Source of the DNA: Thermothelomyces thermophilus ATCC 42464
Taxonomy: Eukaryota; Ascomycota; Sordariomycetes; Sordariales; Chaetomiaceae
Reading direction: 5' to 3'
DNA: 64,000 nucleotides
Assembly (NCBI RefSeq): GCF_000226095.1
Contig: NC_016473.1
Coordinates: 2,666,001-2,730,000 of the forward strand
The notes beneath the pieces are model-generated. The model made no database searches. It was not told where the DNA came from and was given only the letters and a program-made list of their open reading frames with translations. Each line of letters opens with the position of its first letter. Position 1 is the stretch's first letter. The translations under genes were made by a program, and so were the position numbers. This document shows positions 28,063 through 39,435 of the stretch, piece by piece.

Positions 28063-29210
28063 TGAAGAGAACTCCGACGGGGACAATCTTGATTTGTCGA
28101 GATGTGTCCCCTGCTTTCCTTTTCTGTTCCGCTTTCCCGGTCAATCTACAGCATGCATAGCGTTTGGTGAACACAACAAAGAAGGGCGTTTTGCGGTCTG
28201 CGTTACGGAAGGGGATCTGCTTGTATTTACAGGGTGCTGGTCTACACTACGGGTCCCCATAGAATTTGGCGTGTACCTGGTAGTCTAGCAGGTGACACTA
28301 TGGTTCTATCATTTGCGATATATGTGGAGAAGGATACTGGCCGCACGGGATAAGGCGTCTGTCTGCGTTCTTAGTCCACACTTAATCTGACAGCACAACG
28401 TGGAAGGAACGATCGGGCGATGTTGTGGTAAATTCTTTGTCTCCTTCAGTGGCTTCCAGTACGCTACAATAGCGCAATGTGAAAGACTGACCTTGAAAAG
28501 GCTGCCCACCACAGAGACAGGATGACACTTCACTCTTTTTCTCAAAATCATCTACCAATAGGGAGACCTAATACACTACGAAATACGCAGCAGCTTTCGA
28601 CCTTAGCGCGGGGTTCAAAGGAGGCCAAGGGGTCAAGTTGCAGAGCCCATGCGCCGTTGGTCGCGTCGATCGCCAAGACGCAGCTTCCTTGCATCGGTAA
28701 TAACTAGAGTTCAGGTTTGGCGGCATCGGTGATTCGAAAAGAAGGCACCCGACCCCCGAAAATTACAGACAAAACACAACCAAAGAACCAAACTACATAG
28801 TAGGACTACAACGACTGAGTCATCTCTGCTAACAAGAACGCTCGGCGTTAGCAGCGGCTCCCAGCACGGAAGAACTACTTACAGGTACGTACTGTACCTT
28901 ACCTGGTGGTACAGTACATGTATGTACAGTACCCTACCTTCCTGGCACACTGACTGATACGATTTACGCAGTGTGTGTATGTATGTATGTACGGAATACA
29001 CTTCACAGTACACTAGCTCCAGGCCAAGAACAGGGGTTGGCACCCAGAGCTTCCCCTCCACTGCGAGCACCTTCCATCGCTCCCCCGCCGTCCCTCGCCG
29101 ACGCTGCTTGACCCAGCTTACTTTATTCATACCAAATGTCCCGTCGATAGCTCTGCAGCAGCCGACTTTCACAGCCTTCGACGGCGCAGCGCCGGAGCAG
29201 GATTATCAGG
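28063..29210. other. intergenic, no gene seen
   Basis: Contains inverted GTAC/TGTAC-rich words and TATG runs around 28885-28995 (GGTACAGTACATGTATGTAC). No gene. Confidence 0.45.
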
Positions 29211-32200
29211 ATGGCTTTCAACGAGGTGGCTGTCTCTCCGGACATGATCGAGACGGTAATGGCAGTCACGGGCTTTGGAGACCACGCCCTGATCTCGAAT
29301 GCGCTGAAAGGCAATCAAGGCAACGTCGATACCGTCGTCAACGAGTATCTTGACGGTCCCGAAAAGGTCTGCCTCATTGCTCCCCGGATTTGCTCGGGAA
29401 GTTTCTTGTTGTTTCCATGCACTCTGGTCGCTGACACTGCTGCAGTTCAGGCGCAAGTACGGCTGGGACGAGAGTGCTTTCTCCTCTGGCCGTGACGGCG
29501 AGAATACACCGAACACCAACGCTAACACTCCCTGTACATTTCTCCGTCGCCCATAGTTACGGCGTTTTGCGCTGACAAGATCCTGATTTTAGCCTTCGTG
29601 ATCCATGCGCCAGTCATCTACGGGACCGAGCAGAACAACTTCTATGGCGCACCTTCACGGCCTCCCTCCAGGGCTAACAACAAGTCGCCCATTAGCCGCC
29701 TCGTTGATATTTCCTCCGCAGAGTACACCACGGATAGGCCAAGCAATCGTCAAGAAGAGGAAGACCAGCTCCAACGAGCCATCAACGAGTCTCTGAATAC
29801 CTCGGGTATCCAGAGTCTTCACGCGTTCCCTCCCCCACCCCCTCCGCTGCCGCAGCAGTCGGGCGTTACCACCCACGATGGAGCCTCGTCGGTGCAGTTT
29901 GGTCCCGCTACCCGACAGAATTACGATGCGGACGAGTGGGCCATGGTTCGGCTGGGACACACGGAACGAGATCCAGACCCGTCTTTGAGAGCGAGGAAAG
30001 ATGGGGCACCGGTCTTTCTGCGTTGCCGCAAGTGGAACGATTGGGAAAAGCATCGCATTGGCGCCCTCTTGATGATATACCAACAGATCCCCGCCGTCCG
30101 CAATGCGCTGCTTCAAACAGGCGAGACCCCCCGCTACGGTTACGGAAACAAGACCGACTGGTGGCAAGGCGAGCCGATCCTTCCGCCCCAACAACCGGTC
30201 ACCGACGGATGGTACGACGACGCCATTGTCTCCTGGTCGGACGAGATCCACCGTTTGATGGCCTTCCTCGAGCTGTCGGATCGGGCATACGGGACGGCGG
30301 ACGTCGTCGCCCGGGCTAGACATCCGGACACACGGGATACCGGAGATGCAGAGAGAGACTTCTTCGAGAATTTTGCCGAGTCGGAGACGGGCGAGGCCGC
30401 CCGCGAGAATCGGGAAACGCTCGTTTCCTCAGTTGAGATTGTGGCATTCGATGACGCTAGTCCCCAGGGTGGTGATTGCTTCGGCCTCCTGGATCTCCAG
30501 GTGACCAAGGATGCCGATCCCCTGCCGGAAAATCTCTACAATGTGCTGGACTGGCTGTTCTTTGTCGATCTAAGACTGGCGCGAGAGGATCCCAGTGCTG
30601 CGCGGGTGGCCTGGATCACCCAACCCTCGGAAGTTCTCACCTGCCGCTTTCAGGGTGAGGATGGGCTGCCAGGTCCCCTGGAGATACCTGAAACATTCTA
30701 CCTCGACAGATACTTAAAAAGCAACGGCAAAAAACTCCAGGAGCTGCAGATGGAAACAGTTGCTCTACTGAAGGCGTACGACGCGAATCTTCACAAGGAG
30801 GAGCGTTTGACACGATGGGTAAACCCTCAGACGAACAAGGTTTATGACCGTAGGGTCATCACCAAGGCCGCGGTGCGCCGCTGTCATGAGGCAATACGAA
30901 GAATCAGGTATCGCGCCTACTGGCGGAAGCATGAGCAGGCGTCCGCCGATGGGGAGGGCGAGTACTACCTGCCAGAACACCCAGGCGAGCCGGATTTGCT
31001 GCCTGAAGAGGCTGCAGTTGTAGCTCACTACGAGGCCAAGATTGCGGAGCTAGAAAACAATCTAGCTGAGATTGAGCGCGTTATGGACGGTATGCTAATC
31101 TTACTCTCTCCGCACCAGCTATAAGTGTTACTAACAGTGAACGCGCAGAATTGATCTTACGGGAGAGGCGGGTTATCCATCAGGTCAACCGCAAGATCTC
31201 CTCGCTGCTCACAGTGCCCTCTGCTGATGAAGAGTGGAACCCGACACACAAATACACTCTCCGCGGGGTGGTCAATGATATGAATACCGTATACTATCGG
31301 GCACGCGGACCAACTGGCCAATCAAATGCTTCACCCGCCGACGGCGCTCCTCAGTCCGAGGAAGAGAAGTGGTGGAAGGTATCCTTTAAGCCGGAGGACA
31401 ACAGTGTTGAGCACAAAGTAAGTCCAACCTGCTAGGGAAATATTGACTGACTCTGACCAATCCTTACAGCCGGTGACATATGAAACGGTCATGCGCGAGG
31501 CGTGTGGCACTGGCTGCAGACCCATTGTTGTGTATGCGACGGACAAAGCTCTCGAGCAAGATAACCTACCCCTTTCAGACGCGCTTAAAACCTTCGTCCG
31601 GCTCGACAACCGGCTCTTTAAGCAAGAGCTGCTGCAGTCGAACCGCCTCGGCCATAAGCGCAGCGCGGGGGTTGGAGACGGCTCGCAGTCGAAGCGGCTG
31701 CAGCGATCGGCCAGCATGGACTCGATCGATACCAACCACGCATCGGCAGGGGATTATGACGATGACATGCGCGACGCGCCGTTCGACAGCGATTCGATGT
31801 TTTGGGCCGGCGCCGGCGCCGGTGTAGCCGCTTCACAGGATCAAAGCATTCCTGACCTCGTCGATATCCCGCCCCCAACGGCAAGGATGACAGCACCGCC
31901 GTCGTACGAGAACTTCGTAGAAATGGAGACGGGCGTGTCCCCGGCCCTTGCGCAAGTATCGCTACAGGACATAAAAAACAGTGATAGCGGCGGCGGCGGC
32001 GATGACGGCGGCGACAGCCCACCCAAGATGCAGGAGATGCAGGAGCTGCCAAGTGCGCAACTCTTCGCGAGACGAAACAACAACAACAGCGGAGCCGCTA
32101 CCATTATCCACGGCGGCGTGCCTAACGGCACAGCCCAGGTTGCTGGTGAGGAGGAGCCGCTGATCGATCTCAGCGATCCCAAAGATGGTGCCGCCGTCAG

Positions 32201-32216
32201 TGGCTCCGGAACATAG
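29211..32216 (+). CDS. UBA/UIM ubiquitin-binding protein, USP25/28-like without visible catalytic boxes
   Basis: Exons 29211-29366, 29446-29533, 29593-31089, 31149-31417 and 31470-32216 give 918 aa. The N-terminal UBA-like helix bundle (residues 1-52; IETVMAVTGFGDHALISNAL) is cut off by the first intron. A UIM follows at ~110-125 (EEEDQLQRAINESL). A long conserved middle region has QNYDADEWAMVRLG, the paired ENLYNVLDWLFFVDLRLARE and a coiled coil near 580-610. The tail is disordered and poly-Gly/Asp rich. The order UBA-UIM-large domain recalls USP25/28, but I see no Cys box (GLxNxGNTCY) or His box. It is therefore more likely a ubiquitin-binding scaffold or a degenerate deubiquitinase. That reading is inference. 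Expression and partners are unknown. Confidence 0.82.
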
Positions 32217-34132
32217 GGGTTCCAAGGCGTCTAGGAGAAGGCGTTGGAAGGGAAGCCTCAAGCCGATGACGTCCCTGACCACGCTCGGACCGTCGCGAGC
32301 CCCCCAAGAAAGCATCAGCAACAATTGCGGGGCGGCGCAGGAAAGAAAGCTGTTGGAAGAGAAATAAGCCCTATGCGGGGGTAAAGGAGCCCGGTGGACG
32401 ACGCTGGTCTAAGGTGCGTGAGGAAACGGCAGCGCCCGAGCGAGTTCTCCTGAAGGGAGGTGCTTGCTGCGTACGCTGTGGGATCATCGGACTATGGTTT
32501 AGGTTAAGTTGGTTAGCGTTCATTCTTTATAGCCTTGCATTCGGGAGCCTGGCGCTTGTGGGGGTGGATTCGGTCATTCAGGGATACACGCATCGTCTGT
32601 CCTGGCAGAGGGGCAATTGACACACAACAACCTGGTTGTCCCGTCAGGACTCTGTAATAGGATTAGAGCTTGCACATCGGGTGTAGCAACAGAACTCGGA
32701 TACGGACGGATGGATGATACCCTCATGAGCGGATTTCATGGGAAGTCGTTCCAAATGATCAAGTTTGGTGACGCTTTGGGTGGTGGTCTTGGTTGTTGAC
32801 GACCATGTGGAGAGCCTGACAGTACGGCGGCGTTGGCGATCGAGTTGAGTGAGAAAGGACGATCTAGGAAGAAGAGAGTCCAATAGACAGAGAGAGGGGT
32901 TAACACAGGCGGAAGGGGAGGAGGTGGATTCGCGCTCAAGAAAGAAGAAAGGAGAGTAAGGTTAATCACAATGTATAAATATTACAAGACAAGCTGTAGA
33001 TGCCGAATCGTGGCACACCACAGCCGCATCTTTTTTCAGCGGATGTTATTAAGATGAAGAAGGTACAGTACAATGTAGTATTTCCCTCTCGCGACTGCCC
33101 CCAAGATGTCTGGTATCAGCATAGCTTGCTTGAAACGGCAGCTCCATATGGTCGGATATTTAATTATGTTTAGTACACAGGAGCTGTGTCAGCTGGTTTT
33201 CAAGGCTCTCTGTCTCCCAGGGCTTCTAGCCTAATTACCTAAGGCACGGACTTGGAGAAAGGGATGAAAGGGACAAAGAAAGTCAATCTAGAAACCTCGA
33301 TCATCGTCAGCTTCAGGGTCGATCAGCCTAAGTTTCGTCACGTTGATCCCGGAGAAAGCCAATGCAGTGACTCTTTAGATCAATATAATAGGCAACGAAC
33401 TAGCTTTTCGCTCACGGTACATCTGAGGGACACTCTTTGCTGTGAGACAGGACGGCGTCTTTCCTTCGAAACAGAAACATCTTATATCAACAGATAGTCA
33501 GCACATTGTTCCCTGTGGAGGATCAATCAAGGAGACTGCAGCCTCGTAGTGCGTTGACAGGAGAGTCCTACTATTAATCGGTAGCTGACATTCCAGAGTT
33601 GGCTAGGCAGTTCTCTAAAGAATTACTCTAACGGACTCAATGAATTGAGTACTGCAAGTCCCCAACCCCCCTGGCTGGTAATGGCTTTTGTAAAGATTCC
33701 GTCCTCGCTCTTTCAGGTCCAGGCACTGCGAGTGTCGTCACTAGGGTATCCATACCTAGGCCTCCGACGTGATGTTTGCGTTGAACGTCATTCTGACTTC
33801 AAATGATGACCGAATGCCCGAGATAAGTCCGCTAATCCAGGAGACTGAAAGAGATCCATCGAATCTTTGGGGAATATCGTCAGATTTCAGCAACCTGTAC
33901 AATACTGGGAAGGTGAGGCTCGGCTAACCCATCATGTCTGAGTCGGTAAACCTACAAATGGCCCCTCATTTCTTGACACCTGAGAACTTGGGCTAACCCG
34001 TTCACCAAAAGAGCCCCGATTTCTGCGTGCCGAATTTGTATCGTGCTCGCATGTTTATAACTGGCCTGAAATCAATTAGCCCCTTGTCACTCCGCCAGCA
34101 TATAAAGTAGGTACATAGAGTACCTGGTCACA
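32217..34132. other. 1.9-kb gap, no gene seen
   Basis: Falls to moderate GC with only short frames. The last few hundred bases form the nirK upstream region. A TATAAAG lies at 34101-34107, about 25 bp from the chosen nirK ATG, so if it is used the transcript would start close to or inside the coding region. Confidence 0.4.
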
Positions 34133-35607
34133 ATGCCTTCCCCCTTGGTTTCGGCGGCTATCAAACATGTCAAACAACAATCTGTACGGTCAACCGGGAT
34201 AATACTACGGCCCACGCAGATGCTGCATCTCAGAAGCTCCAGGTACATGTCGTTTTTTTCAGAAACCAGCTCGAACGGACGCATGCTCGGAAGGCAGAGA
34301 ATCGCCGTCTCAGTCGTCCTCGCCTCCGCCGCCGGCGCATTTGCTCCGTTTCTGCTCTTCCCGAAAATGCTTCGATTGGATTCACAACCGGACTCACGAC
34401 CGGACAAGCCCGTGGCATCCGAGTCTCCGGGGTCCTCAAAAAAATTGGTAAGCAGGGGAGCGACCGACAAAGCACGAAGCAGACATGGTTACTCACGCAG
34501 GATCATGTCTCCCATCAGGTGTTTATCTCGCCTTCGCCCGCACTTGAAGGACATGAAACAGGTTCCGACCTGGACTTCTACGAAACGCTCGACCAAGACT
34601 ACAGCGAAGCCATAGCGCACCTCCCAGTGGAGGAAGCCATCCTCACGACAGCACCCCACGTCCCGCCCCCCATCACTCGGGACTACCCCGTCCTCCTCCG
34701 GGTGTCCCTCACGGCGTACACCAAGCTGATCCAGCTTACCAACCGGTACCAATACGAGCAGTGGACGTTCAACGGCACCGTCCCGGCGCCATTCATCCGC
34801 GCCCGGGTCGGCGACGTTGTCGACCTGACTCTCACCAACCGCGACGCGACCGGCAACCCGCACAATATCGACTGCCACGCCTTCACGGGGCCCGGGGGCG
34901 GCTCCGCGCTCACCACCGCCGAGGAGGGGGAGACTAAGGCGGCCCGCTTCCGGCTTCTCCGCCCGGGCATCTATCTCTACCATTGCGCCGCCGCGCCCGT
35001 GCCCGTGCACATCGCCAACGGCATGTACGGGCTCATGTACGTGCAGCCGGCGGTCCCGGGGGGCGGAGAGGGGCTCCCGCACGCCGACCGCGAGTACTAC
35101 GTCATGCAGAGCGAGTTCTACCACGAGCCGCCCGAGGTGGGCGACGACGGGAGGCCCTCCCGGACGGTCGAGTTCTCGTACCCGAACGGGCTGGCCGAGG
35201 AGCCCGCGGTCGTCGTGTTCAACGGGCGCGAGTCGGCGGCGACGCGGGACGCGGCGCTGCGCGCCCGGACCGGCGAGAACGTCCGCCTCTTCTTCGGCAA
35301 CGCCGGCCCCAACCTGACCAGCTCGCTCCACGTCATCGGCAGCTGCTACCGGCGCGCCTACCGCGACGGCGACGTGCTCGGCCCGCCCGCCCGCTTCGTC
35401 TCCACCGTCAGCGTGCCCCCCGGCGGGGCGACCATCCTCGACATGAAGATGGTGGTCCCCGGCACCTATACGCTCGTGGACCACGCCATCTTCCGCCTCG
35501 ACAAGGGCGCCGTCGGCTTCCTAAACGTGTCTGGGAAGCCGAGGCCGGACATCTACGGGAGCCAAGAGCCGCCTGCGCCGTGTGTTGGGTGCAAGCTACA
35601 CAGCTAG
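34133..35607 (+). CDS. nirK: copper-containing nitrite reductase NirK
   Basis: Reduces nitrite to NO in fungal mitochondrial denitrification (known for Fusarium NirK). Exons 34133-34447 and 34519-35607 give 467 aa. All copper ligands are visible: PHNIDCH (H220 type 1, D223 catalytic, H225 type 2), YHC (H260 type 2, C261 type 1), H269 and M274 (type 1), and H427 in LVDHAIF (type 2). LHVIG carries the second catalytic His. The first ~100 residues are basic and then hydrophobic (VSVVLASAAGAFAPFLLFP), which fits a mitochondrial presequence and membrane passage. The start could be a later Met. No fused cupredoxin or cytochrome c domain is present. No P450nor, nitrate reductase or transporter gene lies in this window. 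A solo LTR sits 155 bp downstream. GC is very high in exon 2. Confidence 0.93.
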
Positions 35608-35761
35608 GGAGAACAAAAGGGGAGAGTTTGTTGCCCTCTCCCCCAACCCGAGCCTGTTCGTTGGTGTTTAAAGAGTACTTAGTACATCCGTACTTTGACA
35701 CGGTCTGGCGTAAAGAATTACCTTGTAGGATAATTCTCCAGTTCCCTGTATATACCACAGT

Positions 35762-35997
35762 TGCTACAGCACGGTCAGATATGCTGCAGTGGTCAACTAT
35801 CTACAGCGGTATGAGCGCTGTGGCAGGCACTCCTGGAACTCTAGTATGAGCCTCAGAAGTGGTGATAGAAGATGCATTGATTCTCTCAAGTGCCAGAGGC
35901 ACTTGAGGCGTTGTTTAAATACATGTCGAACCCTGGTCCTTCATCCCTGTTGGTGGGTCAGTCGGATCTGACCCACTGGTAGTCAAATCCTGTAACA
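35762..35997 (-). mobile_element. solo LTR, copy 2, with intact target-site duplication
   Basis: 236 bp with TG...CA ends and short inverted termini (TGCTACAG / CTGTAACA on the plus strand). It is flanked on both sides by ACAGT (35757-35761 and 35998-36002). A 5-bp duplication plus TG...CA ends marks LTR-retrotransposon integration. No internal region remains. The perfect duplication suggests this is the youngest of the three copies. Confidence 0.82.
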
Positions 35998-36852
35998 ACA
36001 GTATTCGGCTCTGATATTTGGACGATTGGGCTTTCAAATGATAATTTACCGAAAGAGGCATGCCATTGCTTTCGTAACACTTCTGTCTTCTGCCTCTTCA
36101 CGAAATCTTACTTGTGTCTTAATCACGAACCTGCTGTGGAATGCTGTGGAATACGTGTTTTGGCCAAGTTCCAGTGTTTCTGCCATGTTTCGCCGAGGGA
36201 AAATTCATACCCAGCCAAGCCTCTATGCAGCGAGAAAGTCGAAAGTTGTGGATTAGATGCTACGCTAATTCTAATTGCGTCGCTGTTATAAAGCTGTTAT
36301 AAAATAGGTACTTCCAGTAACTAGGAACTCGAGCATATTAACTATTAGATATCACGGGAAGAGAATCGCATGGGCCTTGGTTTGTTTATCCAATTGCCTG
36401 GCATTAAATTGACGAGACAGTGCGGGGCATTCCCCCGACGCGGGGCGTCGCCATAGAGCGGGGGACCACAGCAACACGGAGCTTCGTGGAACTTGGCTGC
36501 CATCTGATCCGATCGCATCCAGAATCGTCCCCGAAACTTTCAACGACCAGGAGCCCGCCACAGCCCGCCGACCCTACGAACCGTCTGCCTCCTTCCGTTC
36601 CAACCCAGTCCCACCGTAACGCCATCGCCTTGATTTTTTTTTTTTAAAGGGGAAGGAGCGGGCAGAGAACTAGCAACCCCCTCCCCCCCCCCCAAAATCA
36701 ACGGGGCCAGAGCACGACAAGGTTTCAGCGTCGCTGCCCATTAATTAGCACGCGAGCTCAGCCCGATCGAACTAGCTGGAACCCCAGCCTTCCTCTCCCG
36801 CCTACGCGGATACACATTTGCAGCCCCGAAGTTCCCATTCTACCTACCCAAC
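35998..36852. other. intergenic; get4 leader at right end
   Basis: AT-rich around 36240-36350, then GC-rich with T and C homopolymers (36637-36646 and 36682-36693) just ahead of get4. No gene. Confidence 0.45.
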
Positions 36853-37963
36853 ATGTCTAGCAAGATCGAAAAGATTATCGCGCGCCTGCAAAAGCGCATC
36901 GCCGAGGGCGCCTTCGAGGAGCAGTACGAAGCGGCACAAGAGACGAGGCTGGTCGCGGCGCGATACACCAAGCAGAGCAACTGGTCGGCGGCCGTCGACA
37001 TCCTGTCCAATGTGTCGCAGACGCTGCTGCGGGCGGGCCAGGGCGGCAGCGGCGGGGACCTGGCGATCCTGCTGGTGGACGTGTACCGGCAGGCCGGGCA
37101 GAAGCCGGACGGGAGCTCGCGGGGCAAGCTGCTGACCTGTCTGAGGCTATTTGAGCGCGGGGAGCCCATGAGGAAGAAGTTCATCAAGGAGATGATGGAG
37201 TGCGTCGTCACCCCTGCCAACCCCGCTGTCGCGATGGGCTCATCGGCTCTGGCATTGATCCGTTCTAGACGCGAGCGCTGCTAACTAAGGCTATCTACAA
37301 ATCACACAACGCAGTTGGTCCAAAAAGTTGGGTGACTTCCCCGCAGGCGACCCAGAGCTGCACCACGTCGTTGGCGCAATGTACGCCGAGGAGCACGAGG
37401 CTGAAGAGGCGGAGCGGCACCTGATACTGGGCACCAAAGAGTCGGCCGAGGTGCTCAGCCGGATGGAGTACGAGTGGTACAAGGAGGACGAGTCGCACAC
37501 GGCACCGCTGTACTGCGCCCGCGCTGTGCTGCCCTACCTGCTCGTCGCCAACGTCCGCGCCGCAAACGCGTCCTACCGCGCCTTTGTCAGCGCTCTCGTG
37601 GCGGATAACAAGGGCCTTGCCGTGCAGGACGTCAGCTCCCAGGGCTCTGATGTCCGCATCTTCCCCAGCCTGCCCCTGCTCAACTTCCTCGGCCTGCTCC
37701 TCCTCGCGGTGCAGAAGGGCCACCCTGATCTCTTCCGGCAGCTCAAGACCAAGTATGCGGCCAACATCAACGAGCTCGGCGGAGCCTGGGATACGGCACT
37801 CGAAATGATCGCCGAGATGTACTTTGGAATCCAGCGTCCGAGGCAAAGCAATCCGTTGTTCGACATGATGGGTAGTCTGTTTGGAGGGGGCGCACCTGCG
37901 GGTGGGTCGAGTAGGCCGGCGGGTCGCCGGGTAGAGGCGCCTGCTGCTGAGGGGTTGGATTGA
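36853..37963 (+). CDS. get4: Get4, tail-anchored protein targeting factor
   Basis: Bridges Sgt2 and Get3 in the cytosolic GET pathway that inserts tail-anchored proteins into the ER. Exons 36853-37199 and 37315-37963 give 331 aa. The alpha-solenoid family (DUF410/Get4) is seen in EAAQETRLVAARYTKQSNW, AILLVDVYRQAG, LHHVVGAMYAEE and LPLLNFLGLLLLAVQKGHPD. The tail has a Gly-rich segment (MMGSLFGGGAPAGG). The intron is phase 2 (115 nt), has CTAAC 5' of the acceptor, and restores MMEWSKKLGDF-type continuity (D at the junction). Looks whole. Confidence 0.92.
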
Positions 37964-38098
37964 CGGGCTCCTGTTTGTTTTTGAAGGAAGGGGACCGAAT
38001 AGCCGAATGGGGGAATGTCGAGTCATGAAGCCGAGCGACGGAGAAACCGCGACTGGATGAGGGACTAATGAATCTTTACGTTTGTCAACGGGCATCAG

Positions 38099-38692
38099 TC
38101 ATTGATGCCGCTGGGGCCGTGGCCCCGGTTCGTACAGCCAGTTGTCCTCTGCTAATGCAGCAACCTTGGCTCGTAAGCTAGCTTTAACCGCCTCTAGGAG
38201 CTCTGTAGTTGAGAGAAAAATGGTTGGTTTTAGTCAAGCGAACTCAACAAGGTGGAAAGTCTTACCTTCTTGCTGTGCCGGCATATTATGTTGGCCAATT
38301 CGATGCTGCTTCACGGCCTCGGCAAGGCGCTGCCTCTCTATTTCCTTCACGTGCCGCGCCTCGATCGCCTCCGTGTCCCCGGGATCGTCAATGAGTGGAG
38401 TTGGCGGGTCACCGAGCTCGACCTCACCGTTGTGGTCGCGCGCCACGATTTCGTCTTGCGAGAAGGGCGTCTCGGGCTGGGGTTGGTACTGGCCGTGGCG
38501 CTGAGCACCCTTGAAGCCGTCCTCATCGGAGTGCAGATCTTCCGGCGCCGGCGAGAGAGCCGTCGGTCGGCGTGTTAGTTGGCTCGGGAACAGGTTGCGG
38601 CGCACACTCGAGCTGGACGGGACCCCGCTGCGCGTTTTGGAGACGCCTGAAGCGTGGGTTCGGGAGGAGGAGGACGCGTGCCTGTCCGTCAT
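38099..38692 (-). CDS. small protein of unknown function, 176 aa
   Basis: Exons 38692-38266 and 38202-38099 (63-nt intron, donor GTAAGA, acceptor CTACAG). The product starts MTDRHASSSSRTHASG. It is polar and disordered for about 100 residues and then has a helical, charged C-terminal part (DTEAIEARHVKEIERQRLAE, ELLEAVKASLRAKVAALAED, NWLYEPG). The splice is well supported by phase and signals, and the C-terminal helix looks conserved, but I do not recognise the family. An upstream in-frame extension to 38863 exists but crosses a T-homopolymer-coded Phe run and is probably leader. The gene lies tail-to-tail with get4 (135 bp apart). Confidence 0.72.
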
Positions 38693-39435
38693 TACGGTGA
38701 TAGCAAGTGAGCTAAGAGATCTGCTGTATGGCGCTGGGATGAGAAATTGGATGAAGACAAAAAAAAAAAAAAAAGCTTGGGATAAGGTCGCAGGGGACCA
38801 AGTAAACAATCGGCATGGTGCTCGTCCTGTGCTGCTGGGTGGCGGGGTAATGTGATTGATCAAGGGTTAGGGTCAACCATCGCGTCTTCACTTGTTCTTG
38901 ACGCAAATAACTGCAGATGATTGCGTCGGCTGTGAACTTTGAGGAAGTATGCTGCTCGTCCCCAGAATATATAAAAACATGCCCTCTCTAGATACTCGCC
39001 TATTCAGACCCAGTGGCACAATTATACCGGTATCGGGCTTCATGTTCGTAGCAACGACCGCAGGCTTGGGGTTCAATTGCCGAGATTCCTCTGTATACGG
39101 AATATTTAGAGTATAGCGGAGTAATACGTAATGCGATCCATTAAAGTTCGCGTCACGAAAGTGGGGCACGTCACGTAGCAAAGGCGCGTCGATGAATTTC
39201 CTGGGGTGGATTTCGTGCCATCACTGCGCCGACTCGAGTCGCTTTCCCTCCTCGCGACTCAACACTCCAGCCTGGTGCACGATGCTCGACGTTGCACAGC
39301 TCACGTCTTGATGCATCGATGACCAGAAACTACCACGATACTACTTCAATTCCACCCTATCCAGCAAAGTCTTACCAATTAGGACCGTCCTGAGAGCTCG
39401 CACTCGGTCGGCCGCTTGGTGCAGCTCCTCTCGCG
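38693..39435. other. intergenic between divergent genes
   Basis: A 14-base A tract lies at about 38759-38773. A GGAGTAATACG word near 39118 belongs to the recurring palindromic family. No gene seen. Confidence 0.4.

Noticed and set aside
34489-35484. 331-codon minus-strand frame
   Set aside because: Shadow of nirK exon 2, whose third codon positions are almost all G or C. No family motifs.
35762-35997. SINE or MITE instead of solo LTR
   Set aside because: A GGTTCGA word resembles a tRNA B box, and the ends are weakly inverted. However, TG...CA ends with a perfect 5-bp target duplication and no A/T tail fit an LTR better.
38693-38863. N-terminal extension of the small unknown protein
   Set aside because: It runs through a poly-Phe stretch coded by a homopolymer. 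The ATG at 38692 is a cleaner start.
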